Origin: an uncultured Pelagibacteraceae bacterium
GTDB taxonomy: Bacteria > Pseudomonadota > Alphaproteobacteria > Pelagibacterales > Pelagibacteraceae
Direction of reading: 5' to 3'
Assembly (NCBI GenBank): GCA_902635845.1
Contig: CACPPK010000007.1
Location: 1 to 48,618, forward strand
Length of the DNA stretch: 48,618 bases
In this document: positions 9,757 to 18,779 of the stretch, piece after piece
How positions within the stretch are numbered: the first letter of the stretch is position 1
Layout of the letters: the number at the start of each line of letters is the position of its first letter
Notes under the pieces: generated by a model
The model's database searches: none
Seen by the model: the letters and a program-made list of their open reading frames with translations, nothing else
Told to the model about the DNA's origin: nothing
Made by a program: the position numbers and the translations under genes

Positions 9757-11139
9757 ATGAAATACATAAGCACAAGAGACACATCAAAAACCTTTGAATT
9801 TAAAGACGTTTTTATCAAAGGTCTTGCTGATGATGGAGGCTTATTTATTCCAGAAAAATTAACGAAATATAACGAAAATGAAGTTAAAGATTTTAAAAAA
9901 CTAAGCTACCGAGAGCTAGCTAAAAAGATAGTTTATCCATTTATTGGTAATTTTATGTCTGAGGGTGAATTAAGTAACATTATTGATAAATCTTACTCTA
10001 CATTTAGAAAAGATAACGTTGTAGATTTAATGAAGCTTGGAGACAAAACGGTATTAGAGCTATTTCATGGTCCTACATTAGCTTTTAAAGATGTTGCCAT
10101 GCAACTTTTAGGTAATTTTTATGAATATTATCTAAACAATGAAAATCAAAAAATTAACATTGTTGTTGCCACATCAGGAGACACTGGTGCAGCAGCAATT
10201 GATGCAATTAAAGGTAAAAAAAATGTTAATATTTTTGTGCTTCATCCAGATAATCGTGTTTCACCAGTGCAAAGAAAATTAATGACAACAGGTAAACATG
10301 AAAATGTATTTAATATTGCTATAAAAGGAAATTTCGATGATTGCCAAAACCTGGTTAAATCCATGTTTGCAGATAAGAAATTTTCTAATGACATTAAAAT
10401 GTCAGGCGTAAACTCTATTAATTGGGCGAGGATTATTGCTCAAAGTGTTTATTATTTTTATAGCTATTTATTAGTTGAAAATACAGGTCAACTAACAAAT
10501 TTTTCAGTACCAACAGGAAATTTTGGAGATGTTTATGCCGGATATTTAGCCAAAAAAATGGGCTTGCCTATAAATAAATTAATTGTTGCAACTAATCAAA
10601 ACGACATTTTACATAGAGCAATATCAAAAGGTAGTTATGATGCGGAAAAGGTTTCAGAAACTATTTCTCCTAGTATGGATATTCAAATAGCTAGTAATTT
10701 CGAGAGACTTATATTCGATCTTAATAATGAGGATGATAAACAGACTACATTAGATATGAAAAATATTAAAGAGAATGGAAAATATTTAATTGGTGATGAT
10801 AAATTAAATAAAATTAGAGAAAATTTTTTATCAGCTAGTCTGAGTGAGAATGAGACTTTGGAGGTTATTAAAAAGGTGTATGAAAAATTTTCAGTAGTTT
10901 TAGATCCACACACAGCAATTGGATATGGTGCTTTTGACAAACACAACCTTAGAGGAAACAATATTGTACTAGCAACTGCACATCCATGTAAATTTCCAGA
11001 TGCTGTTTCCAAAGCTATTAATTTAAAATCTGGTTTACCAAAAGAACTTGAGTTTATTTTGAATGAAAAAGAAGATTATGATATATTAGAAAACAATTTA
11101 GAAAAAATTAAAAACTATATTATAGGTAAAACAAAATGA
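9757..11139 (+). CDS. thrC: threonine synthase
   Basis: PLP enzyme converting O-phosphohomoserine to threonine in the cytosol. 460 residues, the long class typical of proteobacteria. The N-terminal YISTRDTSKTFEFKDVFIKG matches the family start; the PLP lysine is Lys111 in PTLAFKDVAMQ; ATSGDTGAAA (about 138-147) is the phosphate cup; a second substrate loop PTGNFGDV lies near 248-255. It continues the cox operon without a gap. Homoserine kinase thrB lies on the opposite strand at 12041-13006, so the two threonine steps are encoded in converging operons. Confidence 0.96.
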   Translation: MKYISTRDTSKTFEFKDVFIKGLADDGGLFIPEKLTKYNENEVKDFKKLSYRELAKKIVYPFIGNFMSEGELSNIIDKSYSTFRKDNVVDLMKLGDKTVLELFHGPTLAFKDVAMQLLGNFYEYYLNNENQKINIVVATSGDTGAAAIDAIKGKKNVNIFVLHPDNRVSPVQRKLMTTGKHENVFNIAIKGNFDDCQNLVKSMFADKKFSNDIKMSGVNSINWARIIAQSVYYFYSYLLVENTGQLTNFSVPTGNFGDVYAGYLAKKMGLPINKLIVATNQNDILHRAISKGSYDAEKVSETISPSMDIQIASNFERLIFDLNNEDDKQTTLDMKNIKENGKYLIGDDKLNKIRENFLSASLSENETLEVIKKVYEKFSVVLDPHTAIGYGAFDKHNLRGNNIVLATAHPCKFPDAVSKAINLKSGLPKELEFILNEKEDYDILENNLEKIKNYIIGKTK

Positions 11140-11624
11140 AGATTAAAGAAGGCGAACAACTTCCAAATTCAGAATTTTATTATTTAGACTCAAGTGGAGC
11201 AGCAAAAAAAATAACTACAGCAGAAGTTTTTAAAAATCATAAAACAATTGTGATTGGTGTTCCTGGAGCATTTACAAAAGTTTGCTCTGCAAAACATCTG
11301 CCGGGGTATGTTAATAATTATGAGGAAGCAAAGAACAAAGGGATTACAAAAATTATTTGTGTCTCCGTTAATGATCCAAATGTGATGAAAGCATGGGGTG
11401 ATAGTCAAAAAGTTGAAGATAAAATATTTATGGCTGCAGACCCATATTGTGAATTTACCAAATCAATCGGAGCAGAAATAGATAGGCACGACAGAGGTCA
11501 GGGAATGAGATCTGCAAGATATACAATGTTAATTGACAACAATGTTGTAAAGAAAATACAAGCAGAAGAAGATACTGCCACTTGTGAAATTTCAGCAGCT
11601 CAAAATTTTTTAAAACTAATCTAA
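11136..11624 (+). CDS. peroxiredoxin, Prx5-type
   Basis: Thiol peroxidase reducing hydrogen and organic peroxides. 162 residues with the Prx5 signature GVPGAFTKVCSAKHLPGY; Cys50 is the peroxidatic cysteine within PGAFTKVC. Other cysteines (near 74, 108 and 150) could serve as resolving partners, so a glutaredoxin- or glutathione-linked cycle is possible but not provable here. It overlaps thrC by ATGA, placing an antioxidant enzyme at the end of the terminal oxidase operon, and overlaps convergent rnhA by 9 bases. Confidence 0.9.
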   Translation: MKIKEGEQLPNSEFYYLDSSGAAKKITTAEVFKNHKTIVIGVPGAFTKVCSAKHLPGYVNNYEEAKNKGITKIICVSVNDPNVMKAWGDSQKVEDKIFMAADPYCEFTKSIGAEIDRHDRGQGMRSARYTMLIDNNVVKKIQAEEDTATCEISAAQNFLKLI

Positions 11625-12041
11625 ATTTGCTGCTTTTTTAGCTAGTAAGTCCACCTCTTCGTTTAAAGGGTTTCCATCATGAGCTTTAACCCAATTCCAT
11701 TGAATATTAAGAGATTTATTTAAATTATATAGATCAATCCATAAATCTTTATTTTTAACATCTTCTTTTTTTGAGGTTTTCCAATTATTAGCTAACCAAG
11801 TATTAATCCATTCAGTTATTCCATTTTTTACATATTGAGAGTCAGTAAATATTTTTATTTCAACACCAGGCTCTATATCTTTCAACGCATTAATTGGGGC
11901 TAACAACTCCATTCTATTATTTGTTGTATTTTTTTCGTTACCACTAATTTTTTTTATTTCTTTTCCATCATTTATAATTGCAGCCCATCCACCATTACCT
12001 GGATTTGTTAAACAAGAACCGTCTGTATAAATTGTAATCAT
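11616..12041 (-). CDS. rnhA: ribonuclease HI
   Basis: Degrades the RNA strand of RNA-DNA hybrids during replication. 141 residues. The catalytic carboxylates are visible in order: Asp in YTDGSCLTNPGNGG, Glu in NNRMELLAP, Asp in FTDSQYV and Asp in NEEVDLLAKKA. The start ATG overlaps the thrB stop by one base, and it is the last gene of the long minus-strand run. The gene pair thrB-rnhA following ispH is widely conserved in alphaproteobacteria. Confidence 0.95.
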   Translation of the reverse strand: MITIYTDGSCLTNPGNGGWAAIINDGKEIKKISGNEKNTTNNRMELLAPINALKDIEPGVEIKIFTDSQYVKNGITEWINTWLANNWKTSKKEDVKNKDLWIDLYNLNKSLNIQWNWVKAHDGNPLNEEVDLLAKKAANLD

Positions 12042-13006
12042 TAATTTAAATAATCTTTAAATGAACTTAAATTATTGTGAGAAAGTAATTTTTGATAATA
12101 TTCATTAGGGTCTTTAATTTTAATCAATGCTGTTTTTGGTGTATTTGAGTAGTCATACAATCTCGTTAATAAATATCTTAATGCTGCACCTCTACATAAA
12201 ATATTTAAAGATTTCTTTTCCTTTATTGAAATTTTCTTAACGCTCTCATACCCTTTAATTAAATTTTTAATTTTTTTATGATTCATTTGAAATTTTCTCT
12301 TTTTATGGTCAAAACAAAGAGCATTGATACATATAGCAATTTCATACATAAAATAATCATTAGCAGCAAAGTAGAAATCAATAATTCCTGAAAGTTTATT
12401 TTTTTTGAAGAATATATTATCTATAAATAAGTCACCATGGACAATACCTTTGGGTAATTGTTTAGGCCAATTTCTATTAATATCTTTAAGGTTATTTTTT
12501 AAGAATACTTTTAAATTTGAAAACTTTTTTGACTTAAATTTAATACTTTCCAACAAAGGTTTTAAATTTCTAATACCCATTGAATTTTTTCTATTAAGCT
12601 TCATTTTATTTGTGACCACATGCATTCGAGCAATTGTTTTACCAATTGCATAACAATCATTTATATTTAATATTTTTTTGTCCTTACCCTCTAAGAATGA
12701 TACAATGCATGCAGTTTTATTTTTTAATTTAATAAGGTATTTATTATTTGTAGTTTTAAGTGGTTTGGGACAGTTTATTTTTGAATTATTCAAATTATCC
12801 ATTAACTTCATAAAAAAAGGTATTTCTTTTTGTAAAACTCTTTTTTCAAAAATAGTTAAAATGTATTTTTTATTTTTTGATTTAAGAAGATAGTTTGTGT
12901 TTTCTATTCCCTGCTTAATACCTTTAAAACTTGTTATTTTATCGATATTAAAATTTTTATTAATAATATTAATTTCTTTTTGATTTATTTTTGTATAGAC
13001 AGCCAT
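12041..13006 (-). CDS. thrB: homoserine kinase, aminoglycoside-phosphotransferase-like type (ThrB2)
   Basis: Phosphorylates homoserine for threonine synthesis. 321 residues of the APH/choline-kinase fold rather than the GHMP fold of E. coli ThrB. The catalytic loop VHGDLFIDNIFF (about 188-199) and the metal-binding IIDFYFA (about 206-212) are intact; N-terminal GIENTNYLLKS (about 33-43) matches the nucleotide-binding segment. The identification over other APH kinases rests on the conserved ispH-thrB-rnhA neighbourhood as well as sequence. Strongly lysine/asparagine biased. Confidence 0.9.
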   Translation of the reverse strand: MAVYTKINQKEINIINKNFNIDKITSFKGIKQGIENTNYLLKSKNKKYILTIFEKRVLQKEIPFFMKLMDNLNNSKINCPKPLKTTNNKYLIKLKNKTACIVSFLEGKDKKILNINDCYAIGKTIARMHVVTNKMKLNRKNSMGIRNLKPLLESIKFKSKKFSNLKVFLKNNLKDINRNWPKQLPKGIVHGDLFIDNIFFKKNKLSGIIDFYFAANDYFMYEIAICINALCFDHKKRKFQMNHKKIKNLIKGYESVKKISIKEKKSLNILCRGAALRYLLTRLYDYSNTPKTALIKIKDPNEYYQKLLSHNNLSSFKDYLN

Positions 13007-13008
13007 TT

Positions 13009-13953
13009 TTAATTTAATTTTTTGGGAACTTTAAATATTACATCTTCTTTAATTATTTCAACTTCATCGATACTTATAGAAAATTTATTTTTTAAATCAT
13101 TAAGAAAATTTTCAACTAATATTTCTGGTGCAGATGCTCCTGAAGATATACCTATAGTATTGCAATTTTCTATTTGATCATACGGTATTGAGCTTTCTGA
13201 GTGAATAAGTTGTGAATTTTCACATCCTGATTTCTTTGCCACCTCAACAAGCCTAACAGAATTTGAAGAGTTTCTACTTCCAATAACAAAAAACATATCA
13301 CAATTTTTTGCAATATTTTTTACTGCCATTTGACGGTTGGTTGTCGCATAACAAATATCTTCTCTCATTGGCTCTTTTATATTAGGAAAATTGGTTTTTA
13401 AAATTTTGATTATTTCTTTTGTGTCATCAACTGACAAAGTAGTCTGAGTAATATATGCTAATTTTTTGTCTTCTTTACTTTGATAGTTTATAGCCTCTTC
13501 CTCATTTTGGATTAGATCTATAGAACCCTCTTTTAATTGACCCATAGTCCCAATTACTTCAGGATGATTTTCATGACCAATTAAAATTATATGATAACCG
13601 GCTTTACTAAGATTTTCTGCCTCTCTATGAACTTTAGAAACAAGTGGACATGTAGCATCCACATAAGTCATTTTATAATTTTTTGCATCTTCAGGTATTT
13701 TTTTTGGAACACCATGTGCTGAAAAAATTACTGGTCTTGATTTATCCTTTATCTCCTCGAGCTCTTCAACAAATATTGCTCCTTTATTTTTTAAATCATC
13801 TACAACATACTTGTTATGGACTATTTCATGACGCACATAAACTGGAGCTCCAAATTTTTGTATAGATTTTTCAACTATTTCAATGGCTCTTTCTACCCCA
13901 GCACAGAACCCACGAGGCGCAGATAATAATATTTTTAATTCTTTATTTTTCAT
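13009..13953 (-). CDS. ispH: 4-hydroxy-3-methylbut-2-enyl diphosphate reductase
   Basis: Last enzyme of the MEP pathway, producing IPP and DMAPP with a 4Fe-4S cluster. 314 residues. The three cluster cysteines are in APRGFCAGVERA (about Cys17), DATCPLVSKVH (about Cys101) and EDICYATTNRQ (about Cys201). Substrate histidines lie in YVRHEIVHNKYVV and SAHGVPK. Its first codons overlap the end of blh by 11 bases, so isoprenoid precursor supply and carotenoid cleavage may share a transcript. ispE, another MEP enzyme, is at 30559. Confidence 0.96.
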   Translation of the reverse strand: MKNKELKILLSAPRGFCAGVERAIEIVEKSIQKFGAPVYVRHEIVHNKYVVDDLKNKGAIFVEELEEIKDKSRPVIFSAHGVPKKIPEDAKNYKMTYVDATCPLVSKVHREAENLSKAGYHIILIGHENHPEVIGTMGQLKEGSIDLIQNEEEAINYQSKEDKKLAYITQTTLSVDDTKEIIKILKTNFPNIKEPMREDICYATTNRQMAVKNIAKNCDMFFVIGSRNSSNSVRLVEVAKKSGCENSQLIHSESSIPYDQIENCNTIGISSGASAPEILVENFLNDLKNKFSISIDEVEIIKEDVIFKVPKKLN

Positions 13954-14878
13954 TTTTTTCTAAAAAATATTCAAGCAATATATGTGGAAAGGTTAAAGAC
14001 GCCAAACCTATAAATATTATTTTTAAAATTGCACTATCTAAATTAAATGAATTATTCAGTAGATAAAGTGCAATAAAAGAAAAAATAGCAGTTAAAATTG
14101 TTAAAGGTAAAGCTTTATTAGCAAATAATTTAAATCCATTAACTATACTATTCGGATCAAGTTCAATAGCGAGGGAAATTGAGTGTCTGATCGAGTGTAA
14201 AAAACAGAAATAAGCAGTAAAAGCAATTAGTGGAGATAAATAGTAATTTAATATTAAAATTGAAAAATAATCTAAAAAAACTATAAATTTTTTTATTTCA
14301 AAATTCTTTAAGAAAAGAAAAATACTAGACAGGGTGCTACAGAATATTCCTATTTGAATTACATTATTTGTCTCAATAAAATTTAAACTTGAATAAAATG
14401 CCTCATTATCGATTAACAATAATTTGAAAATTGCTATTGTTTCCTGAAAATGAAAATATAAAGGAGCAAGTATAATTAAAAATCCTTTAAAAAAATAAAG
14501 TAGTTGAGTGAAATAGGATCTATCATTAATCAAAAATTGTGTATCTTCTTTGCCAAAGTGGTAGGAGGCGATTATAAAAAAAACTATTAAAGTTATTGAT
14601 GGTAACAATATCCAAGTTACTATTACTAGTGCCGAAATTAAAATATATATAATATAGAATATATAATTTGATTTAATATTAAATAATTTAAGCAGTTTTT
14701 TTCCTTTAATATGATCTAATGCACCATGGGAAACTCCTATAATTAAAATTAAAAGTAAACACAAAATTGATGAAATATTAAAATTATTAAACTTGAAAAG
14801 TAAAATACAAAAAATGTTTACAACAAAGAAAAAAATAAATGAATGATTTAGATTTATTTTTTTTATTTTATTGTTCAT
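13943..14878 (-). CDS. blh: beta-carotene 15,15'-dioxygenase, Brp/Blh family
   Basis: Integral membrane enzyme cleaving beta-carotene into two retinals, the chromophore of proteorhodopsin. 311 residues with about eight hydrophobic segments. The family motif GVSHGALDHIKGKK (about 48-61) provides metal-binding histidines; a second histidine pair is in IIASYHFGKEDTQF (about 101-114), and LHSIRHSISLAIE (about 228-240) a third. It is the last step of the crtI-crtB-crtY-blh series on one strand. The rhodopsin gene itself is not within the window. Confidence 0.93.
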   Translation of the reverse strand: MNNKIKKINLNHSFIFFFVVNIFCILLFKFNNFNISSILCLLLILIIGVSHGALDHIKGKKLLKLFNIKSNYIFYIIYILISALVIVTWILLPSITLIVFFIIASYHFGKEDTQFLINDRSYFTQLLYFFKGFLIILAPLYFHFQETIAIFKLLLIDNEAFYSSLNFIETNNVIQIGIFCSTLSSIFLFLKNFEIKKFIVFLDYFSILILNYYLSPLIAFTAYFCFLHSIRHSISLAIELDPNSIVNGFKLFANKALPLTILTAIFSFIALYLLNNSFNLDSAILKIIFIGLASLTFPHILLEYFLEKNEK

Positions 14879-14879
14879 T

Positions 14880-15944
14880 TTAAATTAATTCTTTTAAAAA
14901 TTTCCACTTTGGCATTTTTAGAATAACCTCTATATCTTCAAAAAGAGTGCTTTTATTAGATAAAAAATTGATAGCTGTTTTAGGTTTTGAATTAAAAACT
15001 TTGAAAAATATATTTCCCATTTCATTGGAATTATTTTTAAGAACTCTCAATAAGATTTTATCTAAAAAATCGTACTTTGAATTAATTTTAAATAAATTTA
15101 CATTTTTAATATTTTCTATGTTTTCTCTTATATATCTGCTTTGTTCTTGAATATTTAGGAACGTATAACCCGTACTTAATCTAGTCATGCCTCCTGCTGA
15201 GCCTATGTAAATTTCATTTAATTTACTTACATTTTTTTGTCTAAAAAGTGGGATTGCACCAGTTTCTTTGAAATTGATTTCACAGTTTCTGATATTTAGA
15301 TGATTACTTAAATAATTATCAATTTGTTCATCATAATCTTTAAGTTTTTCATCATTTAGCTCAGATATCCAAGTAGTTTCAACTAATGCATTTCTTTTAG
15401 TAAATGGTAGCGTATAAAAAAAATGAACTTTGTTTCTTTGATCACAAGCAAAGTCCATCAAATTGAATATTTCGTCATCAAAAAAGTCTTTTTCTGTTTC
15501 TATTTCAACTCCACAAAAGTGTTGCCATAATTCACTTTGTTTATTCTCAAAATTAGGTACACTATTAAATACAATTGAATTTGATTTATCTATTTCATCA
15601 ATACTTTTAAAAAACTGAATATTTTTATTTAATATAAGTTTTGAAAGTATTTTTTCGTAGAACATACCACTATCAATTGTTTGATATGGAGTAGTTTTGC
15701 AATCTACATATTTCGTACTATTGGGTGTATTTATTGTAAAATTATCCCAACTTTTTTTTACACAATCATCAAAGTTGTGTGAAAAAACCTTCCAAAATGA
15801 CCAGGTTTTATCTCTTTTATAATCTTCTCTTGGCTCAATAATTGCTAAAGTTTTATCTTTTAATTTAACATGAACTTCCAGCTCATATGCTAACGAAAGA
15901 CCTGCGCAACCTCCACCAATAATTATGTAATCAAATTCTTTCAT
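14880..15944 (-). CDS. crtY: lycopene beta-cyclase (CrtY type)
   Basis: FAD-dependent cyclase forming the beta-ionone rings of beta-carotene from lycopene. 354 residues. The N-terminal dinucleotide-binding motif YIIIGGGCAGLSLAYELE occupies about residues 6-23; the region FFYTLPFTKRNALVETTWI (about 175-193) and GSAGGMTRLSTGYTF (about 250-264) match the CrtY family. It overlaps crtB by 14 bases and is separated from blh by one base. Confidence 0.93.
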   Translation of the reverse strand: MKEFDYIIIGGGCAGLSLAYELEVHVKLKDKTLAIIEPREDYKRDKTWSFWKVFSHNFDDCVKKSWDNFTINTPNSTKYVDCKTTPYQTIDSGMFYEKILSKLILNKNIQFFKSIDEIDKSNSIVFNSVPNFENKQSELWQHFCGVEIETEKDFFDDEIFNLMDFACDQRNKVHFFYTLPFTKRNALVETTWISELNDEKLKDYDEQIDNYLSNHLNIRNCEINFKETGAIPLFRQKNVSKLNEIYIGSAGGMTRLSTGYTFLNIQEQSRYIRENIENIKNVNLFKINSKYDFLDKILLRVLKNNSNEMGNIFFKVFNSKPKTAINFLSNKSTLFEDIEVILKMPKWKFLKELI

Positions 15945-16782
15945 TTAAATTTATTTCTTCATTAATTAAATAATGATCATGATTAATATTATCATCGTTT
16001 TTACTTATAAGTGATAACTTAATTAAGTCAAAAACAGATAAAAAAGTTTCAATAATTTTTTCAACATTTGAAACATAAATTTTTCCTGACTTTTTATAAT
16101 TTTCTATGTTTTGCTTACTTAAAATTTTATATCCTATTTTTCTATAAACCCTTCTTGCAACTAAAATAGAAAATCTGAAACTTAATGGTATTTCTTTTAT
16201 TGAGTAAAATGAGTTTTCATAAAACTTTTCTGAAAGCTTGATTGTATTCTTAATGTCCTCAAAATTCTCATTGATATAAAATCTTTTATTTTTTTTATCT
16301 TCTATAACATCCCTAGAAATATTTGTTAATTGCATAGCAATCCCAAGATCAATAGCTGATTTTAAAGATTGTTTTTTTTGAACGTTCAATATTTTAGCCA
16401 TCATCAATCCAACTGTTCCAGCCACCCTATAGGAATAAATTAATAATTCTTTTTTTGAATTAAGTTTAACATTTTCTTTTATATCAGAATTAATACCCTC
16501 AAATAAATCGTCTACAATTTTAGTTGAAATACTAAATTCACTTATAAGATCCCAAATGTTTTTAATAACTGGATCATTATAATTTTTATTTATAAAATTA
16601 TTTCTAAATTTAATAAAATTATCTTTTTTTATTTCAATCTTGTTTTCGTCATCAGCAATATTATCTACTTCTCTACAAAAATCATAAAGCGCGGAGCATT
16701 TTTCATAAGTTTTTTTTGGTAAAAAAAAACCTGCCCAATTAAAAGATTTTGCGTAAATAGCTAAATAATTCTTTGTTAACAT
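15931..16782 (-). CDS. crtB: phytoene synthase
   Basis: Condenses two geranylgeranyl diphosphates head-to-head to phytoene. 283 residues. Both aspartate-rich Mg sites are seen: CREVDNIADDE (about 36-46) and LTNISRDVIEDKKNKRFYI (about 151-169). The N-terminal SFNWAGFFLPKKTYE is typical. Its start overlaps the crtI stop by one base. The upstream enzyme CrtE is not in the window, so GGPP must come from a gene elsewhere. Confidence 0.95.
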   Translation of the reverse strand: MLTKNYLAIYAKSFNWAGFFLPKKTYEKCSALYDFCREVDNIADDENKIEIKKDNFIKFRNNFINKNYNDPVIKNIWDLISEFSISTKIVDDLFEGINSDIKENVKLNSKKELLIYSYRVAGTVGLMMAKILNVQKKQSLKSAIDLGIAMQLTNISRDVIEDKKNKRFYINENFEDIKNTIKLSEKFYENSFYSIKEIPLSFRFSILVARRVYRKIGYKILSKQNIENYKKSGKIYVSNVEKIIETFLSVFDLIKLSLISKNDDNINHDHYLINEEINLNERI

Positions 16783-18242
16783 TAAAATAATTTATCTAAA
16801 ACCTTCGCTGAAGAGAGAACACCTGGAACCCCGGCGCCAGGATGTGTACCTGCTCCAACAAAGTACAAACCATCATATATTTCTGATTTATTATGAAATC
16901 TAAAGTATGCGGATTGTGTAAATTTAGGTTGAATTGAAAACCCTGATCCAAATTTTGTATTTAACTCTTTTTCAAAGTAATCAGGCGTTAGATAAAAATC
17001 TTCAATTATATTGTTCTTGAGATCTGGCATTAAGTCTTTTTCCATTTTTTCAATTACAAGATTTTTCATTTTTTCACCTTCAGTTTCCCAATTTATTTTT
17101 GACTGATTGTTAGGAACTGGCACTAACACATAAAAACAATCATTCCCTTCTGGGGCCATAGTTTTATCAGTAGCTGTAGGTCTGTGAAGGTAATAGCTAA
17201 TATCATTATTTAGTTTTTTCTTATCAAATATGTCATCAAGATGTTCCTTATATTTATTTCCAAACTTTATTGTATGATGTTCAACATTCTCATAAATTTT
17301 TTTTGTTCCAAAATAGTAAACAAATAAACCCATAGAATATTCCATTCGGTTCTTTTTCCAATTAAACAACATGGAACTCTCGTTGCTTTTGCTTAACATT
17401 TTTTCATAAAATGCAGGCGGATCTGCATTACAAACAACATTATCTGCAGCAATTTCATTTTCATTATTTAATTTTACACCACTTATTTTTTTATTTTTTG
17501 TTATAATTTCAGTTACTTCACTATTTTTTATTATTTCAATACCAACCTCATTCATTAACTTTTCAAAACCTTTAATTATATTTCCTGTTCCTCCAACTGA
17601 ATAGTGTATTCCCCATTTTTTTTCTAAATAAAGAATTAATCCGTAAATAGAAGTGGTAGTAAAAGGATTTCCTCCAACTAGTAAAGGATGCATGCTAAGC
17701 ATTCTTCTTAATTTTTCATTTTTTATATAAGATGAAACAAGCGAGTAAACTGATTTATAACTTTTAAGTTTTAATAGAGCAGGTAGTTGCTGCATCATTA
17801 CGAAAGGTTTATCAAATGGTACATCTGCAAGTTCTAAAAAACCTTTATCAAATATTTTTTTTGTAAAATTAACTAATTTTTCATATCCATTTAGATCTTC
17901 TTTGCTAAGCTTCTCAATTTGGTCTTTCATCTCTATTTCGTCACCTGAATAGTTAAATTTAGTTTTGTCCTCAAAAATAAATTGGTACCAAATTTTAAGT
18001 GGAGTTAGTTCTATATAATTTTTTGGATCTTTATTGAATAACTCGAACAATTCATTAATTAAGTAGGGTGCAGTAATTACTGTTGGCCCAGCATCATATA
18101 TAAATCCATTTTTTTTAAAAACTCTAGCCCTACCACCAAGATCTGGATGTTTTTCTATTAATTTTACGTTATGTCCCTTTGCTTTTAATCTAAGCGCAGC
18201 TGCGATCCCACCAAATCCTGATCCAATAACTATAGAGTTCAT
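16782..18242 (-). CDS. crtI: phytoene desaturase (CrtI type)
   Basis: FAD enzyme introducing the double bonds that turn phytoene into lycopene. 486 residues. The N-terminal GSGFGGIAAALRLKAKGHNV and LIEKHPDLGGRARVF segments bind FAD; the C-terminal YFVGAGTHPGAGVPGVLSSAK is the carotenoid desaturase signature. The gene begins 39 bases after atpF on the same strand, the largest gap inside the 15-gene run, so it may have its own promoter as well as read-through from the ATP synthase genes. Confidence 0.96.
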   Translation of the reverse strand: MNSIVIGSGFGGIAAALRLKAKGHNVKLIEKHPDLGGRARVFKKNGFIYDAGPTVITAPYLINELFELFNKDPKNYIELTPLKIWYQFIFEDKTKFNYSGDEIEMKDQIEKLSKEDLNGYEKLVNFTKKIFDKGFLELADVPFDKPFVMMQQLPALLKLKSYKSVYSLVSSYIKNEKLRRMLSMHPLLVGGNPFTTTSIYGLILYLEKKWGIHYSVGGTGNIIKGFEKLMNEVGIEIIKNSEVTEIITKNKKISGVKLNNENEIAADNVVCNADPPAFYEKMLSKSNESSMLFNWKKNRMEYSMGLFVYYFGTKKIYENVEHHTIKFGNKYKEHLDDIFDKKKLNNDISYYLHRPTATDKTMAPEGNDCFYVLVPVPNNQSKINWETEGEKMKNLVIEKMEKDLMPDLKNNIIEDFYLTPDYFEKELNTKFGSGFSIQPKFTQSAYFRFHNKSEIYDGLYFVGAGTHPGAGVPGVLSSAKVLDKLF

Positions 18243-18250
18243 TATAATAA

Positions 18251-18256
18251 TTTATA
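18251..18256 (-). promoter_or_regulatory. possible -10 element for the retinal-synthesis genes
   Basis: On the minus strand TATAAA lies 8 bases before the crtI ATG. A weak -35-like CTTACA is found 15 bases further upstream, shorter than the usual spacing. If used, the transcript would be essentially leaderless. Support is sequence resemblance only. Confidence 0.25.
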
Positions 18257-18281
18257 ACTTTTTTGGAAAATTGTAAGTGTA

Positions 18282-18779
18282 TTATGAGTTAATTTTTTTT
18301 AACTCTTCTTTAGTTTCATCTAAATTTTTTTGAAACACTGCGTCTAATTTTGACTTGTCTACAGATGTGTTTATGATTTTTTTAACTGAGTCCACAGCAA
18401 TCTTTATTGATGCATCCTTAATTTCTTTTAAAGCCGCTTCTTTCATCTGACTTATTTTATTTTCAGCTAAACTTTTTTTAATTTCTGATGTTTTATGAAA
18501 TTTATCATTCATTTCAATTATTAATCTATCTGCATCTTTTTTGGCGTTTTCAAGAATTTCATTGCTAACAGATTGAGCTGTATCTAATTTTTTTTGAGAG
18601 TTATCTAATAGTGTTTTTGCTTCAGTTCTTAATTTTTCACTTTCATCAATTTCATTTTTAATGTCAGATATCATTTTATTTAACATTTCAGAAACTTTTT
18701 GAGGAATCTTAAGATAAATTAACCCTCCAAAAAAAATAATAAATGATACGGCTACCCAAAATGTTGCATCAATTGCCAT
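18282..18779 (-). CDS. atpF: F0F1 ATP synthase subunit b
   Basis: Peripheral stalk subunit linking Fo to F1. 165 residues: an N-terminal membrane helix (MAIDATFWVAVSFIIFFGGLIYL) then a long charged coiled coil ending EELKKINS. The frame is open further upstream (adding MLTIYVKGMEINI), but the ATG at 18779 has GGAG 9 bases ahead and gives the usual b-subunit start, so it was chosen. It overlaps the b' gene by 11 bases. Distinguished from b' by lacking the N-terminal hydrophobic leader. Confidence 0.9.
   Translation of the reverse strand: MAIDATFWVAVSFIIFFGGLIYLKIPQKVSEMLNKMISDIKNEIDESEKLRTEAKTLLDNSQKKLDTAQSVSNEILENAKKDADRLIIEMNDKFHKTSEIKKSLAENKISQMKEAALKEIKDASIKIAVDSVKKIINTSVDKSKLDAVFQKNLDETKEELKKINS
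18286..18305 (-). repeat. 7-bp inverted repeat at the atpF/crtI junction
   Basis: GAGTTAA and TTAACTC form a perfect 7-base-pair stem around a 6-base A-rich loop on the transcribed strand, covering the last codons of atpF. No T-run follows it, so it is not a standard terminator. It could slow transcription or protect the upstream mRNA 3' end. Confidence 0.45.
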
